64,000 nt of DNA from Amarobacillus sp046328225 (lineage in GTDB: Bacteria; Chloroflexota; Dehalococcoidia; Tepidiformales; Tepidiformaceae). Positions within the stretch are counted from its first letter, which is position 1, and the number at the start of each line of letters is the position of its first letter. Location: the NCBI GenBank assembly GCA_046328225.1, contig JAXLWZ010000014.1:31981-95980 (forward strand), written 5' to 3'. The notes below the pieces were generated by a model. That model saw nothing but the letters and a program-made list of their open reading frames with translations. It had not been told where the DNA came from and ran no database searches. Shown here piece by piece: positions 35,797 through 44,293 of the stretch. The position numbers and the translations under genes are program-made.

Positions 35797-36930
35797 ATGA
35801 CAAACCGACTGGACCGCATCCGCGCCGCGATGGCCGAAGAGGGGCTCGACGCGCTCTGGATTTCGAGCCCGGTGGACGACGTCTTCGGCAAGCACTCGGC
35901 GAATCGCCGCTACGTCTCCGGGTTCTCGGGTTCGGCCGGCCATGCGCTCGTGACGCGCGACGCGGCCTATCTCGCGGTCGACTTCCGCTACGTCGAGCAG
36001 GCGGAGCGCGAGGCCGTGCCGCGCGGGTTCGCGCTGTTCATGGTTCGCGACCGCATGAACGCCTGGGTGCCCCGGCTCGTGCGCGAAGCGGGCCTCGAAG
36101 CGAAGGCGGTCGGCGTTTCGGCGGCGGACATGTCGGTTGGCGGGTACGAACGGCTGCAGGAGGCCGTGGCGGCGATGCCCTGGGCCCTTCGCCCGCGCCT
36201 GGGCACAACCGGGCGCATCGTCGAACGCGCGCGTCACGAAAAGGACGCGGAGGAACTGGCCCTGCTGCAGCGCGCCATCGACATCGCGGACGAGGCGTAC
36301 GAGCGTGTGGAAGTGGCCATGGAGGCGGGCCAGACCGAGCAGGAGGTCGCGCTCGCCGTGGAGCGCACGGTCCGCGATCTCGGGGCCGAGAGCGTGAGCT
36401 TCGACACCATCGTGGCGGGCGGCGCGTGGGCGGCGATGCCCCATGCGAGCCCGCGCCCGGAGCCGATCGCGGCGGGGGGCATGGTCGTGATCGATATGGG
36501 GGCGCAGTACCGGGGCTACTGCAGCGACCTCACGCGGACGACCGTGCTGGGCACGCCCGATGCCCGCTTCGCGGGGATTTACGAGGTCGTGTTCGAGGCG
36601 CAGCGGGCCGCGATCGAGGGCGTGGAAGCGGGCATGCCGGGGAGCGCGGCGCACGAGCTGGCGCACGCCGTCATCCGCAAGGCCGGGTATGGCGAGCAGT
36701 TCGGGCATGGCCTCGGTCACGGCGTCGGGCTCGAAGTGCACGAGGCCCCCTATCTCGGGCCGACATCGGAGGATACTCTCGAAGAGGGCATGGTGTTTAC
36801 CATCGAACCCGGGATCTACATCCCCGGATGGGGCGGCGTCCGCATCGAGGACATCGTCCGGCTGGAAAACGGCAAGGCCCGCGTGCTCAGCCACGCACGA
36901 AAACTGACCCCCGGAGGAGCACGAAGGTGA
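35797..36930 (+). CDS. M24 family aminopeptidase (Xaa-Pro type)
   Basis: A 377-residue pita-bread metallopeptidase with an N-terminal creatinase-like domain (LDRIRAAMAEEGLDALWI) and a C-terminal catalytic domain. The five metal ligands are in VIDMGAQYRGYCSDLTRT (two Asp), GHGLGHGVGLEVHEAP (His), FTIEPGIYIP (Glu) and GVRIEDIV (Glu). Very likely a Xaa-Pro dipeptidase or aminopeptidase. Its TGA overlaps the efp GTG start (GTGA), the common pepP-efp pair. Confidence 0.92.
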   Translation: MTNRLDRIRAAMAEEGLDALWISSPVDDVFGKHSANRRYVSGFSGSAGHALVTRDAAYLAVDFRYVEQAEREAVPRGFALFMVRDRMNAWVPRLVREAGLEAKAVGVSAADMSVGGYERLQEAVAAMPWALRPRLGTTGRIVERARHEKDAEELALLQRAIDIADEAYERVEVAMEAGQTEQEVALAVERTVRDLGAESVSFDTIVAGGAWAAMPHASPRPEPIAAGGMVVIDMGAQYRGYCSDLTRTTVLGTPDARFAGIYEVVFEAQRAAIEGVEAGMPGSAAHELAHAVIRKAGYGEQFGHGLGHGVGLEVHEAPYLGPTSEDTLEEGMVFTIEPGIYIPGWGGVRIEDIVRLENGKARVLSHARKLTPGGARR

Positions 36931-37487
36931 TTTCGACAGGCGAACTGAAGAAGGGCGCGACCATCGAACACGATGGGAAGCTGTATTCGATCCTGGACTA
37001 CAACCACATCAAGATGGGCCGTGGTTCCGCGCAGGTACGCATCAAGCTCCGCGATGTGCGCAGCGGGTCGATCACCGAGCAGACGTTCCAGGCGGGGACG
37101 AAGTGGCCCCGGGCGCGCGTCGAACGCCGCGAGATGCAGTATCTCTACAGCGACGACCAGTTCTACCACTTCATGAACACCGAGACCTTCGAACAGATCC
37201 CCGTCTCGGCCGACAAGATGACGGATGCGAACAAGTACCTCAAGGAGAACGACGTCTGTGAAGTCGTGCTCTACGGCGAGGAAGTGATCGGCGTCGAGCT
37301 CCCGATTACGGTCGAGCTGACGGTGGTGGAGACGGAGCCCGGCTTCAAGGGCGATACCGCGACGGGCGGCAACAAGCCCGCGAAGCTGGAGACGGGCCTC
37401 ACCATCAACGTCCCGCTCTTCATCGAGGAAGGGACGCGCATCCGCGTGAACACCGACACCGGCCAGTACATCGAGCGCGTGCAATAA
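36927..37487 (+). CDS. efp: Elongation factor P
   Basis: A 186-residue three-barrel factor that relieves ribosome stalling at polyproline. ISTGELKKGATIEHDGKLY, FQAGTKWPRARVERREM and the C-terminal LETGLTINVPLFIEEGTRI are typical. The loop tip that is modified in other EF-Ps reads KMGRGSAQV, with Arg at residue 32 instead of Lys. GGAGGAGCAC precedes GTG 36927, which overlaps the peptidase stop. Confidence 0.95.
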   Translation: MISTGELKKGATIEHDGKLYSILDYNHIKMGRGSAQVRIKLRDVRSGSITEQTFQAGTKWPRARVERREMQYLYSDDQFYHFMNTETFEQIPVSADKMTDANKYLKENDVCEVVLYGEEVIGVELPITVELTVVETEPGFKGDTATGGNKPAKLETGLTINVPLFIEEGTRIRVNTDTGQYIERVQ

Positions 37488-37500
37488 GGAGCCACGGACC

Positions 37501-38679
37501 GTGCAGGGAGCGCTGACGGTATCCCAGCTGACGGCGTTTCTGCGCGAGATCCTGGAGGCGAACGAATACCTCTGGGACCTCTGGGTCGTGGGCGAAGTCT
37601 CGAACTTCAGCCGCCCTTCGAGCGGCCACCGGTACTTTTCGCTGAAGGACGCGGGCGGGCTCATGCGCTGCGTCCTCTTTCGCGACGACATGCCCGGCGC
37701 GGTGCTGCGCGACGGCGACCGCGTGCTCGCGCACGGCCGCGTCTCGGTGTATCCGCAGCGCGGCGAGCTGCAGTTCGTGTGTGACTTCGTGCGGCCCGAG
37801 GGCGTGGGCATCCTCGCCGCGCGCTACGAGGAGCTGAAGAAGCGGCTCGGCGCAGAGGGCTTGTTCGACCCCGGCCGGAAGCGCCGCGTGCCGCGCTTCC
37901 CGCAACGCATCGGACTGGTGACCTCGCCGACGGGGGCGGCGCTGCAGGACGTGAAGAACGTGCTCGCGCGGCGGTGGCCGCTGGCGTCGCTGGTGGTTTC
38001 GCCCGCGCTCGTGCAGGGCGACCAGGCGGCGCCGCGCATCGTGGGGGCGCTGCGCACGCTTGCCGCCGAGCCCGATATCGACGTCGCCATCGTCGCCCGC
38101 GGGGGCGGGAGCATCGAGGACCTCTGGGCCTTCAACGACGAGCGCGTGGCGCGCGCGCTCTACGCCTTCCCCGTGCCCGTGGTCTCGGGTGTGGGGCACG
38201 AAACGGACGAGACCATCGCCGACCTCGTGGCCGACGTGCGAGCCCCGACCCCGAGCGCGGCAGCCGAGCGCGCGACGCCCGACATCCGGGAGATGACGAG
38301 GGCCGTCCAGGTGCTCGAACGGTCGATGGGCTCGGCCGCACGAGCGGCACTTTCGGACGACGCGGCACGCATCCAGGGGCTGCTCTCGCGCATCGAACGG
38401 AGCGTCCCGGACCCCGCGGCGAAGGCACGCGAGGTCGAAGCGCTGCTCCGGATGCTCGCTTCGGGGCTCGAACGCCGCTGCGCCGCCGACCGGGCACGAT
38501 TCGAACACGGCCGGGCGCGGATCGCGGGCCTCGACCCCGGCGCGACGCTCGCCCGCGGCTTCGCCATCGTGCAGGACGCCCAAACGCGCAAAGTGGTGAA
38601 CTCGGTCCGGAAGGCGAAGCCCGGGTACCACGTGGCGGTGAGCGTCGCCGACGGTACGTTCTTCGCCGACATCGGGTGA
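37501..38679 (+). CDS. xseA: Exodeoxyribonuclease VII large subunit
   Basis: A 392-residue subunit with an N-terminal OB-fold (LWVVGEVSNFSRPSSGHRYF), the catalytic domain with GLVTSPTGAALQDVKNVL, VARGGGSIEDLWAFNDE and PVVSGVGHETDETIADLVAD, then a long coiled-coil. Works with XseB, encoded 42 bp downstream. GTG 37501 follows an AAGGAG site. Confidence 0.95.
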   Translation: MQGALTVSQLTAFLREILEANEYLWDLWVVGEVSNFSRPSSGHRYFSLKDAGGLMRCVLFRDDMPGAVLRDGDRVLAHGRVSVYPQRGELQFVCDFVRPEGVGILAARYEELKKRLGAEGLFDPGRKRRVPRFPQRIGLVTSPTGAALQDVKNVLARRWPLASLVVSPALVQGDQAAPRIVGALRTLAAEPDIDVAIVARGGGSIEDLWAFNDERVARALYAFPVPVVSGVGHETDETIADLVADVRAPTPSAAAERATPDIREMTRAVQVLERSMGSAARAALSDDAARIQGLLSRIERSVPDPAAKAREVEALLRMLASGLERRCAADRARFEHGRARIAGLDPGATLARGFAIVQDAQTRKVVNSVRKAKPGYHVAVSVADGTFFADIG

Positions 38680-38721
38680 GAATGAACACGACCGCGCGCA
38701 CGCGGCTGGAGCAGGCGGACC

Positions 38722-38979
38722 GTGGCGAAGGCTGAAAAGACGTTCGAGGAGCTCTACGCGGAGCTGGAAGAGAAGGCCCGCCGGTTGGAGCAGGGCAACC
38801 TGCCGCTGGAGGAATCGCTCAAGCTCTACGAGGAGGGCGCCGCGCTGGTCGACCGACTGAAGGTGGTGCTCGAAGGAGCCGAGCTGCGCGTGAAGACGTT
38901 GCAGTCGCGCTTCGCGGACGAACGGGCCGAGCTGCGCGATGTCGCCGCCGCATACGACGGTGACGGCGACGATGACTGA
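38722..38979 (+). CDS. xseB: Exodeoxyribonuclease VII small subunit
   Basis: An 85-residue helical-hairpin subunit with TFEELYAELEEKARRLE and LPLEESLKLYEEGAALVDR, the hallmark of XseB; acidic C-terminus. GTG 38722. Its end overlaps the ATG of the formyltransferase-like gene by 8 bases. Confidence 0.93.
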   Translation: MAKAEKTFEELYAELEEKARRLEQGNLPLEESLKLYEEGAALVDRLKVVLEGAELRVKTLQSRFADERAELRDVAAAYDGDGDDD

Positions 38980-39754
38980 CCCGCTGCGGGTCGCGTGGCT
39001 GACGACGGGCCGCGGGCCGGGTTCGTACGGCGCGCTCGAATACACGCTGAACGCGATCGAACCCGGGCTCCCGGTACGCATCGCGGTGCTGTTCGTGAAC
39101 CGCGAGCCGGGCGAGGCCGAGCCCACGGACCGGCTGCTGGCGCTGGCCCGGGAGCACCAGATCCCGGTCGAGACGATATCCTCGGTGCGATTCCGGAAGG
39201 CGCGCGGAGGGAAGCTTTCGAAGCCGGGTGAGCCGCTGCCGGCGTGGCGCCTCGAATACGACGAAGCCGTCGCCGCGCGGCTCGCGAAGTACGACTTCAG
39301 GCTGGGCGTCCTGTTCGGGTACATGCTCATCGCCACGCCCGCCCTCTTCGAACGGTTCGTGCTCATCAACGACCACCCGGCGCTCCCGGATGGGCCGGTG
39401 GGCACGTACCAGGAAGTCATCGCGGAGCTGATGCGCACAAGCGCGGCGGAGTCGGGCTGCCTGATGAACCTCGTCACCGGCGACCTCGACCGCGGGCCGG
39501 TGCTCAGCTTCTGCCGGTTCGGGCTGAAGGACGAAGCCAGCGCGGCGGCGTGGGCGAGCTGGCCCAAAGCGGCCGCAAACGGCGTTCCCATCGAAGAATC
39601 CGCCCTCTACGCGGAGATCCGGCGGCGGGGCGTCGAGCGCGAACGGCCCTTCCTGGTCGAGACGCTGCGGGCTGTGGCCGAAGGGCGGCTGCGCGTCCCT
39701 GGAGGGCCCGCCATCGACCTCACGGCGGCCGTCGAACGGGCAGTGGCGGAATAG
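38972..39754 (+). CDS. Formyltransferase-fold (PurN-like) protein
   Basis: A 260-residue protein with the formyl-transferase N-domain fold. VAWLTTGRGPGSYGALEYTL corresponds to the N-terminal strand and loop; LINDHPALPDGPVGTYQEV has the Asn-x-His pair and TGDLDRGPVL the Asp, matching the catalytic triad of PurN. Formyl-group transfer to a small molecule is plausible, but it is diverged from purine-pathway PurN (whose motif is NIHPSLLP) and sits with xseAB, so the substrate is open. ATG 38972 overlaps the xseB stop. Confidence 0.7.
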   Translation: MTDPLRVAWLTTGRGPGSYGALEYTLNAIEPGLPVRIAVLFVNREPGEAEPTDRLLALAREHQIPVETISSVRFRKARGGKLSKPGEPLPAWRLEYDEAVAARLAKYDFRLGVLFGYMLIATPALFERFVLINDHPALPDGPVGTYQEVIAELMRTSAAESGCLMNLVTGDLDRGPVLSFCRFGLKDEASAAAWASWPKAAANGVPIEESALYAEIRRRGVERERPFLVETLRAVAEGRLRVPGGPAIDLTAAVERAVAE

Positions 39755-39887
39755 GGACGGCGCTTAACCGGTTTGTCACCGGACGGTTCCCCGGCCGGCG
39801 GGCGGGCAACGGTCTGGCCACATCGGTGGCCCTTGAGCGTCCGGATCCCCCGGCTGATCTCATGAACAGCAGCCTGGGGGATTTTCC

Positions 39888-41030
39888 GTGCGACGCTTTT
39901 CGATCACCAAATTCAGTGACATTCGCATCCGGACGAAGCTGGCAATCGGCTTCGCGGCCGTCTTTGGGGTCATCGCGATGGTGGCCGGTGTGGGGGCCAC
40001 CGCGGTCCTCGATGTGCGGGATTCGGCCGAGGAAGCGAGCGCGAACGGCCAGCGCCTGAACGCGCTCAGCCTGGAGCTGCAGCGCCACCTGGCGAACGCG
40101 CAGCGGGACATCTCCGAATACCAGCTGGCCGTCCGCACCTCCGGGGCGCAGGCCGCCACCGAGATCTACACCCTCCGCGTTCGCAACGACCTGGACGCGG
40201 CGCGCGGGGCGATGGGCCAGATCATCCCCATGGTCATGGGCACCCCGGAGGAAGCCCGCGTCCTCCAGATGACGAACCAGATCGACCGTTTCGAGCAGGA
40301 ATTCGAGCGCCTGACGGCGGCCTACATGGCCTATGGAACGACGGACAGCGGCCTCGAGGGGACCTTCCGCACGCAGCTTCGCACCGTCGAGGATGGCCTC
40401 GCGGGCAAGACCGGCGTCGAGAAGGCGGTCGCTGCCGCGCTCGCGGCGGGCCGCGCGGCGGACGACTACACAGCCCGGCCGACCGATGCCGCGGCGGCGC
40501 GCACGACCACGGCCCTCGGCGCCCTCAAGAGCGAAATCGACGCAGCCTCCGGCCTCAAGGCCGACGAGAAGGCGACCCTCCGTGCGGCGGCCGAATCGAG
40601 CACGACGGCGTTCGCGAAGCTGGCCGAGGCGCAGTCCGCGGTCACCTCATCGACAACGAACTTCTCGACGCTGGTGCAGGGGCTGGGCACGACGGCGAAC
40701 CGCATCGGCGCGAACGGGCTCGACGCTTCGAAGAGGGCCGAGGCCGACATCAAGGACACGAGCGCGGCGGCGGTGCGCGCGGTGCTGCTCTACACGCTCA
40801 TGGGCGCGCTGCTGGCGGCCTGCATGGTGGTGGTGCTGACGCGCACGATCACGGGCCGCATCGCACGCCTGGTCGATGCCTCGAACCGGATGAGCCTGGG
40901 CGAGCTCGATGTCGAAATCCCCGTCGAGGGGCGCGACGAAGTGGGGCAGCTGGCGGAATCGCTGCACCGCATGCAGGCCAGCCTGCGCGCCGCGATTGAG
41001 CGGCTGCGGGCTCGCCGGGCCGCCGCGTAA
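39888..41030 (+). CDS. Two-helix receptor with HAMP domain and no output domain
   Basis: A 380-residue membrane protein: helix 1 at about 17-41, an all-helical outside sensor region (about 42-300, resembling the bundle sensor of chemoreceptors), helix 2 at about 301-322, a HAMP domain (GRIARLVDASNRMSLGELDV to HRMQASL) and then only about 10 residues. It has the front half of a chemoreceptor but no MCP, kinase or cyclase module. GTG 39888 has GGGG before it. The next four genes encode roadblock and DUF4388-like proteins, so the output may be made in trans. Confidence 0.82.
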   Translation: MRRFSITKFSDIRIRTKLAIGFAAVFGVIAMVAGVGATAVLDVRDSAEEASANGQRLNALSLELQRHLANAQRDISEYQLAVRTSGAQAATEIYTLRVRNDLDAARGAMGQIIPMVMGTPEEARVLQMTNQIDRFEQEFERLTAAYMAYGTTDSGLEGTFRTQLRTVEDGLAGKTGVEKAVAAALAAGRAADDYTARPTDAAAARTTTALGALKSEIDAASGLKADEKATLRAAAESSTTAFAKLAEAQSAVTSSTTNFSTLVQGLGTTANRIGANGLDASKRAEADIKDTSAAAVRAVLLYTLMGALLAACMVVVLTRTITGRIARLVDASNRMSLGELDVEIPVEGRDEVGQLAESLHRMQASLRAAIERLRARRAAA

Positions 41031-41048
41031 GGGCGACGGAGGACCACG

Positions 41049-41429
41049 ATGACACGCGAGATGGGCCAACGGCTGGCGGCCGACGCCAGCACCATCCAGG
41101 GAGTGACGCGCGCCGTCGTCTGTGACCGGGACGGCAGCGTCCTGGGCGCGAACGGCGACGCGGAACCGCACCGCGCGGCCGCGCTTGGAGCCTTCCTGGG
41201 TGGCCGCGGCGAAGCGATGACCCAGGGCGGCGACCTTCGCGGGCTCGGGCGGGTGCTCTCGGAGAGCCGCCTCCGCGAAGTGCGGGTGACTGGCGCGAAC
41301 GGCGACGTGATCGTCGTCGAGAGCGGCCAGGGCCGGGTGGTCGCGGGGCTGAACCGGGGCGGCGCGAACGACGCCACCGGCTCGGCGCTGCGCTCGCTCG
41401 TGCAGCGATACGAAGACGTGGCCGCGTGA
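41049..41429 (+). CDS. Roadblock/LC7-like domain protein
   Basis: A 126-residue cytoplasmic protein with a roadblock/LC7 fold pattern: helix, then GVTRAVVCDRDGSVLGANG, a helix, REVRVTGANGDVIVVESG and GRVVAGLNRG, then a C-terminal helix. Such domains regulate small GTPases (for example MglB with MglA) or act as dimer scaffolds. GAGG-like site before ATG 41049; 18 bp after the receptor. Assignment rests on the strand-helix pattern, not on strong motifs. Confidence 0.65.
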   Translation: MTREMGQRLAADASTIQGVTRAVVCDRDGSVLGANGDAEPHRAAALGAFLGGRGEAMTQGGDLRGLGRVLSESRLREVRVTGANGDVIVVESGQGRVVAGLNRGGANDATGSALRSLVQRYEDVAA

Positions 41430-41455
41430 TGGCGCGGCACAGTGAGGAACGCACG

Positions 41456-42475
41456 ATGCTCATTCCACGAGACCACCCGGTCTACGAGAGCCTGAACACT
41501 TCGTTCACCGACTTCGGGGCGCTCCTGAAGGACCTCGGGCGGCGGCAGCTCAGTGGCTGTCTCGAAGTGGTCTCGGAGGAGCTACGCGGCGCGATCCTGT
41601 TCGCGGCCGGCCAGCCCCTGAACGCCTACGCGGACCGGGGGGGCCAGCGCGTGACCGGGATCAAGGCCGCCGACGCGGTCGCGCATCGCGGGGCGGCGGG
41701 CGATGCCGTGCTGAACGTGTACGCGCTTACCCCCGCGCTCGCGGAGCTGATCGCGGCCTCGCTCGATGGTGAGCTCGTGTATGGCGGGCTTTCGACGGCG
41801 TTCACGAGCCTGGACCGCCTGCTGGAGAAGCTGCAGGCGGAGTCGCACAGCGGCTACCTCGAGCTCGAGCTGGCGTCCGGCGGCCAGGCGGCGATCTTCC
41901 TCGCCAACGGCGCCATCGTCGATGCGGCGTGCTGGGCGGCCGACGTGCACAGCTCGGGCGCGGCCGCGACGAACGACATCATGGCGCTCGCGGCCGCCCA
42001 GGGTGCGACCTGCAACGTCTTTCGCACGGCCGGTCCGCGAACGGCGGGGACGGCCTCCGCGCCGGCGGCCTCGGTCGCGAGCACGCTCGAAGGCGGCGAC
42101 GTGCTCGGCGTCTGGGAGGAGATCCTCGCGGGCACCGAGGAAGTGGTCGATGGCATGAGCCGGCCCGGCCAGTTCGTCATGGCGTTCAAGGAAGTGCTCG
42201 TCGACCGCGCGGATATCTACCCGTTCCTGGACCCGTTCGCGGCCGAGTTCGAATACCGGGACGGGAAGGTGACGTTCCACGGGCAGGTGCCCGAGGAGTT
42301 GAGCGAAGCGCTGGGCGCGTGCCTTTCGGACACGCTCGCGAAGCTGGCGTTCCAGCTGCGCCGGGCGGACCTGGAATCACGCGTGCGAGCGCACCATGCG
42401 GGGCTGTACGAGCGGCACAGCGCCGTCATCGAGCGGTTCCACCTGCGTGCGGCAACGCAGGAGTTCGTGGCCTAG
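41456..42475 (+). CDS. Protein with two DUF4388/PATAN-like modules
   Basis: A 339-residue protein. Two similar modules are seen: FTDFGALLKDLGRRQLSGCL with RGAILFAAGQPLNAY, and FTSLDRLLEKLQAESHSGYL with GGQAAIFLANGAIVDAA. Each combines a helix and a strand ending in a gain-of-product loop, as in DUF4388/PATAN scaffolds found in bacterial polarity and signalling proteins. The C-terminal third is helical and of unknown family. ATG 41456 has GAGGAAC upstream; GTG 41426 overlapping the previous stop is an alternative start. Confidence 0.65.
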   Translation: MLIPRDHPVYESLNTSFTDFGALLKDLGRRQLSGCLEVVSEELRGAILFAAGQPLNAYADRGGQRVTGIKAADAVAHRGAAGDAVLNVYALTPALAELIAASLDGELVYGGLSTAFTSLDRLLEKLQAESHSGYLELELASGGQAAIFLANGAIVDAACWAADVHSSGAAATNDIMALAAAQGATCNVFRTAGPRTAGTASAPAASVASTLEGGDVLGVWEEILAGTEEVVDGMSRPGQFVMAFKEVLVDRADIYPFLDPFAAEFEYRDGKVTFHGQVPEELSEALGACLSDTLAKLAFQLRRADLESRVRAHHAGLYERHSAVIERFHLRAATQEFVA

Positions 42476-42487
42476 CGGGAGATTGAG

Positions 42488-42934
42488 ATGGAGGGGGACC
42501 TGCAGCAGATCGCCGGCATTGCGAACGTCGCGGGCGCCTTCGTCTGCGACAACGGCGGCGAGGTGATCGCGAGTTCGGAACCGCCGGTGCTGGCGACCGT
42601 GGCGATGGCTTCCCTCGGCAAGGAAGCGGCCCGGGCGTTCAGCGCGCTCGATGCCGCGGGCACGCGCGCATCGCGGGTGGAGTTCGACTTCGACACCTGG
42701 CGGCTCGTCGCCCGCGACCTGGGCGAAGGGCTGCTGCTGGTGGTGTGCCGGCCAGGGGTCGATGCGGCCCTCCTGCGGATGTCGGCCGATATCGCGATCA
42801 GCGCGTGGAAAGCCGACGCGCGCGCCCAGAAGCGGCTGACGAAGCGCAAAGCGCAGCGCAGCCAACTGCTGGCGCAATCCCAGCTGGATGCGCCGGCGTG
42901 GACCACGTGGCGGCTGCTGGAAACGCGCGGCTGA
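42488..42934 (+). CDS. Roadblock/LC7-like domain protein (second)
   Basis: A 148-residue protein: LQQIAGIANVAGAFVCDNGG, VIASSEPP, a helix LATVAMASLGKEAARAF, RVEFDFDTWRLVARDLGEG and LLLVVCRPGVDAALLR fit the roadblock/LC7 pattern closely. A basic helical tail (residues 110-135) follows. It lies 12 bp after the DUF4388-like gene and is a likely paralogue of the protein encoded at 41049. Confidence 0.75.
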   Translation: MEGDLQQIAGIANVAGAFVCDNGGEVIASSEPPVLATVAMASLGKEAARAFSALDAAGTRASRVEFDFDTWRLVARDLGEGLLLVVCRPGVDAALLRMSADIAISAWKADARAQKRLTKRKAQRSQLLAQSQLDAPAWTTWRLLETRG

Positions 42935-42964
42935 GCGCGGAGAGCGGATTGAGGGAGGATTGCC

Positions 42965-43762
42965 ATGGCCGAGGGGTTGACCGGGAACCTGGCGCAGATG
43001 CCGATCGGCGACATGGTGCGCATGCTCACCGCCGCCGGCCAGAGCGGGCGGCTCGACCTCGCCGATCGGGGTGACCGCGGCGCGATCTACCTCCGCGAGG
43101 GCGCCATCATCCACGCGACGCACGGCCCCGCGAGCGGCGAGCTGGCCCTTCGCCACCTCATGACGTGGACCTCCGGGGCGTTCCGCTTCGAGGCACAGGC
43201 GGTGACGACCGAGGCGACCATCCACCGCCCGGCGAGCGAGCTGCTGGCCGAGATCGCGGCCATGGCGGCCGAACGCGACGCCATCCGCAGGGCGATCCCG
43301 TCGCCAGATGCCGTGCTGCGGCTGCGCGGGAATGAGCTGGCGGGCCCGGTCACCGTGCAGCCCCTCGAATGGCAGATCATCGTGCGGCTGGGCGAAGCAA
43401 CGACCGCCTCGGAGCTCGTGGGCTCGCTGGGGCGCGACGAATTCACCGTGCTGCGGGCGCTCAAAGGGCTGGTGACGTCGGGACTCGTCGAAGTGGAGGC
43501 CGAGGCACGCCCGAACACGCGCCCCGTCGCGACGGCGGCGTTCTTCGCGACGCTGCGGCAGGCGGCGGCGGCGGCCCTCGGTCCCTTCGCGACCGTGATC
43601 GTCGAGGAAGAAGTAGCGGCCATGGGCGCGACGCTCGAGGCGTTCCCGAAGGACCAGGTGTCGGCGCTGGTGGAGCGCATCAGCGGCGAAATCCAGGACG
43701 ACGCGCGGCGCGTGCAGTTCCAGCAGCGCATGATCCAGGTGATCCGCCAGCAAGCGGCATAG
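42965..43762 (+). CDS. DUF4388 (PATAN-like) protein with C-terminal helical domain
   Basis: A 265-residue protein. The N-terminal 90 residues are a clear DUF4388 domain: GNLAQMPIGDMVRMLTAAGQ, SGRLDLADR, GAIYLREGAIIHATHG and GELALRHLMTWTSGAFRFE. The middle has a winged-helix-like stretch (LEWQIIVRLGEATTASELVG) and the end a helical module (ALGPFATVIVEEEVAAMG) seen with such domains. Probably a scaffold in a signalling pathway. Last gene of the five-gene unit; GAGGATT site before ATG 42965. Confidence 0.78.
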   Translation: MAEGLTGNLAQMPIGDMVRMLTAAGQSGRLDLADRGDRGAIYLREGAIIHATHGPASGELALRHLMTWTSGAFRFEAQAVTTEATIHRPASELLAEIAAMAAERDAIRRAIPSPDAVLRLRGNELAGPVTVQPLEWQIIVRLGEATTASELVGSLGRDEFTVLRALKGLVTSGLVEVEAEARPNTRPVATAAFFATLRQAAAAALGPFATVIVEEEVAAMGATLEAFPKDQVSALVERISGEIQDDARRVQFQQRMIQVIRQQAA

Positions 43763-43788
43763 CGAATCGACGCGGCCGGGGGAGCGGG

Positions 43789-43794
43789 TATACT
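43789..43794 (+). promoter_or_regulatory. -10 box of leaderless zinc-ribbon gene
   Basis: TATACT followed by 6 nt and ATG 43801; TCGACG 16 bp upstream is a possible -35. Confidence 0.55.
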
Positions 43795-43800
43795 GCGGCG

Positions 43801-44196
43801 ATGCACGTTGACGCGCAGCCGTGCCCCGATTGCGGGACGCTCTTCGACCTCCCCGACAACTACTGCCGCCACTGCGGGATGTACCTCGCGGCACTCAAGG
43901 CCACGCTCCCGGCGCCGGCCCCGGAGCGCGCCGTCGTGACCTCGCGGCCGGGGATGCCCGCGCCCGTGAAGAAGGCCGCGACGGCGCTGGCCATCGGCAC
44001 GGCGCTGCAGGTGGGAGTGACGCTCGCGGGCAAGTACCTGGCGTCGCAGGCGGCGCGGGGCGCATCGCAGGCGGTGCAGAGCCCGCAACCCCGGCGGCGC
44101 GTCGAGCCCCGGCGGCAGCCCGACCCGGAGATCGAACGGGCAGCGGCCGTGAGCGAGACCGTCATCATCCGGCGCGAGTGGATCCGGCGGGATTAG
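43801..44196 (+). CDS. Zinc-ribbon small protein
   Basis: A 131-residue protein with an N-terminal CPDC-(13)-CRHC zinc ribbon, a hydrophobic amphipathic segment (about 61-80, ALAIGTALQVGVTLAGKYL) and an Arg/Pro-rich tail. No family beyond zinc ribbon recognised. Leaderless by promoter spacing. Confidence 0.65.
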   Translation: MHVDAQPCPDCGTLFDLPDNYCRHCGMYLAALKATLPAPAPERAVVTSRPGMPAPVKKAATALAIGTALQVGVTLAGKYLASQAARGASQAVQSPQPRRRVEPRRQPDPEIERAAAVSETVIIRREWIRRD

Positions 44197-44293
44197 ACCC
44201 GGGCCAGTCTCGCTTCCATCATCGAGTGCAAGAGAAATCGTCAGCGATTGACGCGGCCGCGCCATAGGCTGCGCCGCCCACGAGGGCGACAAG

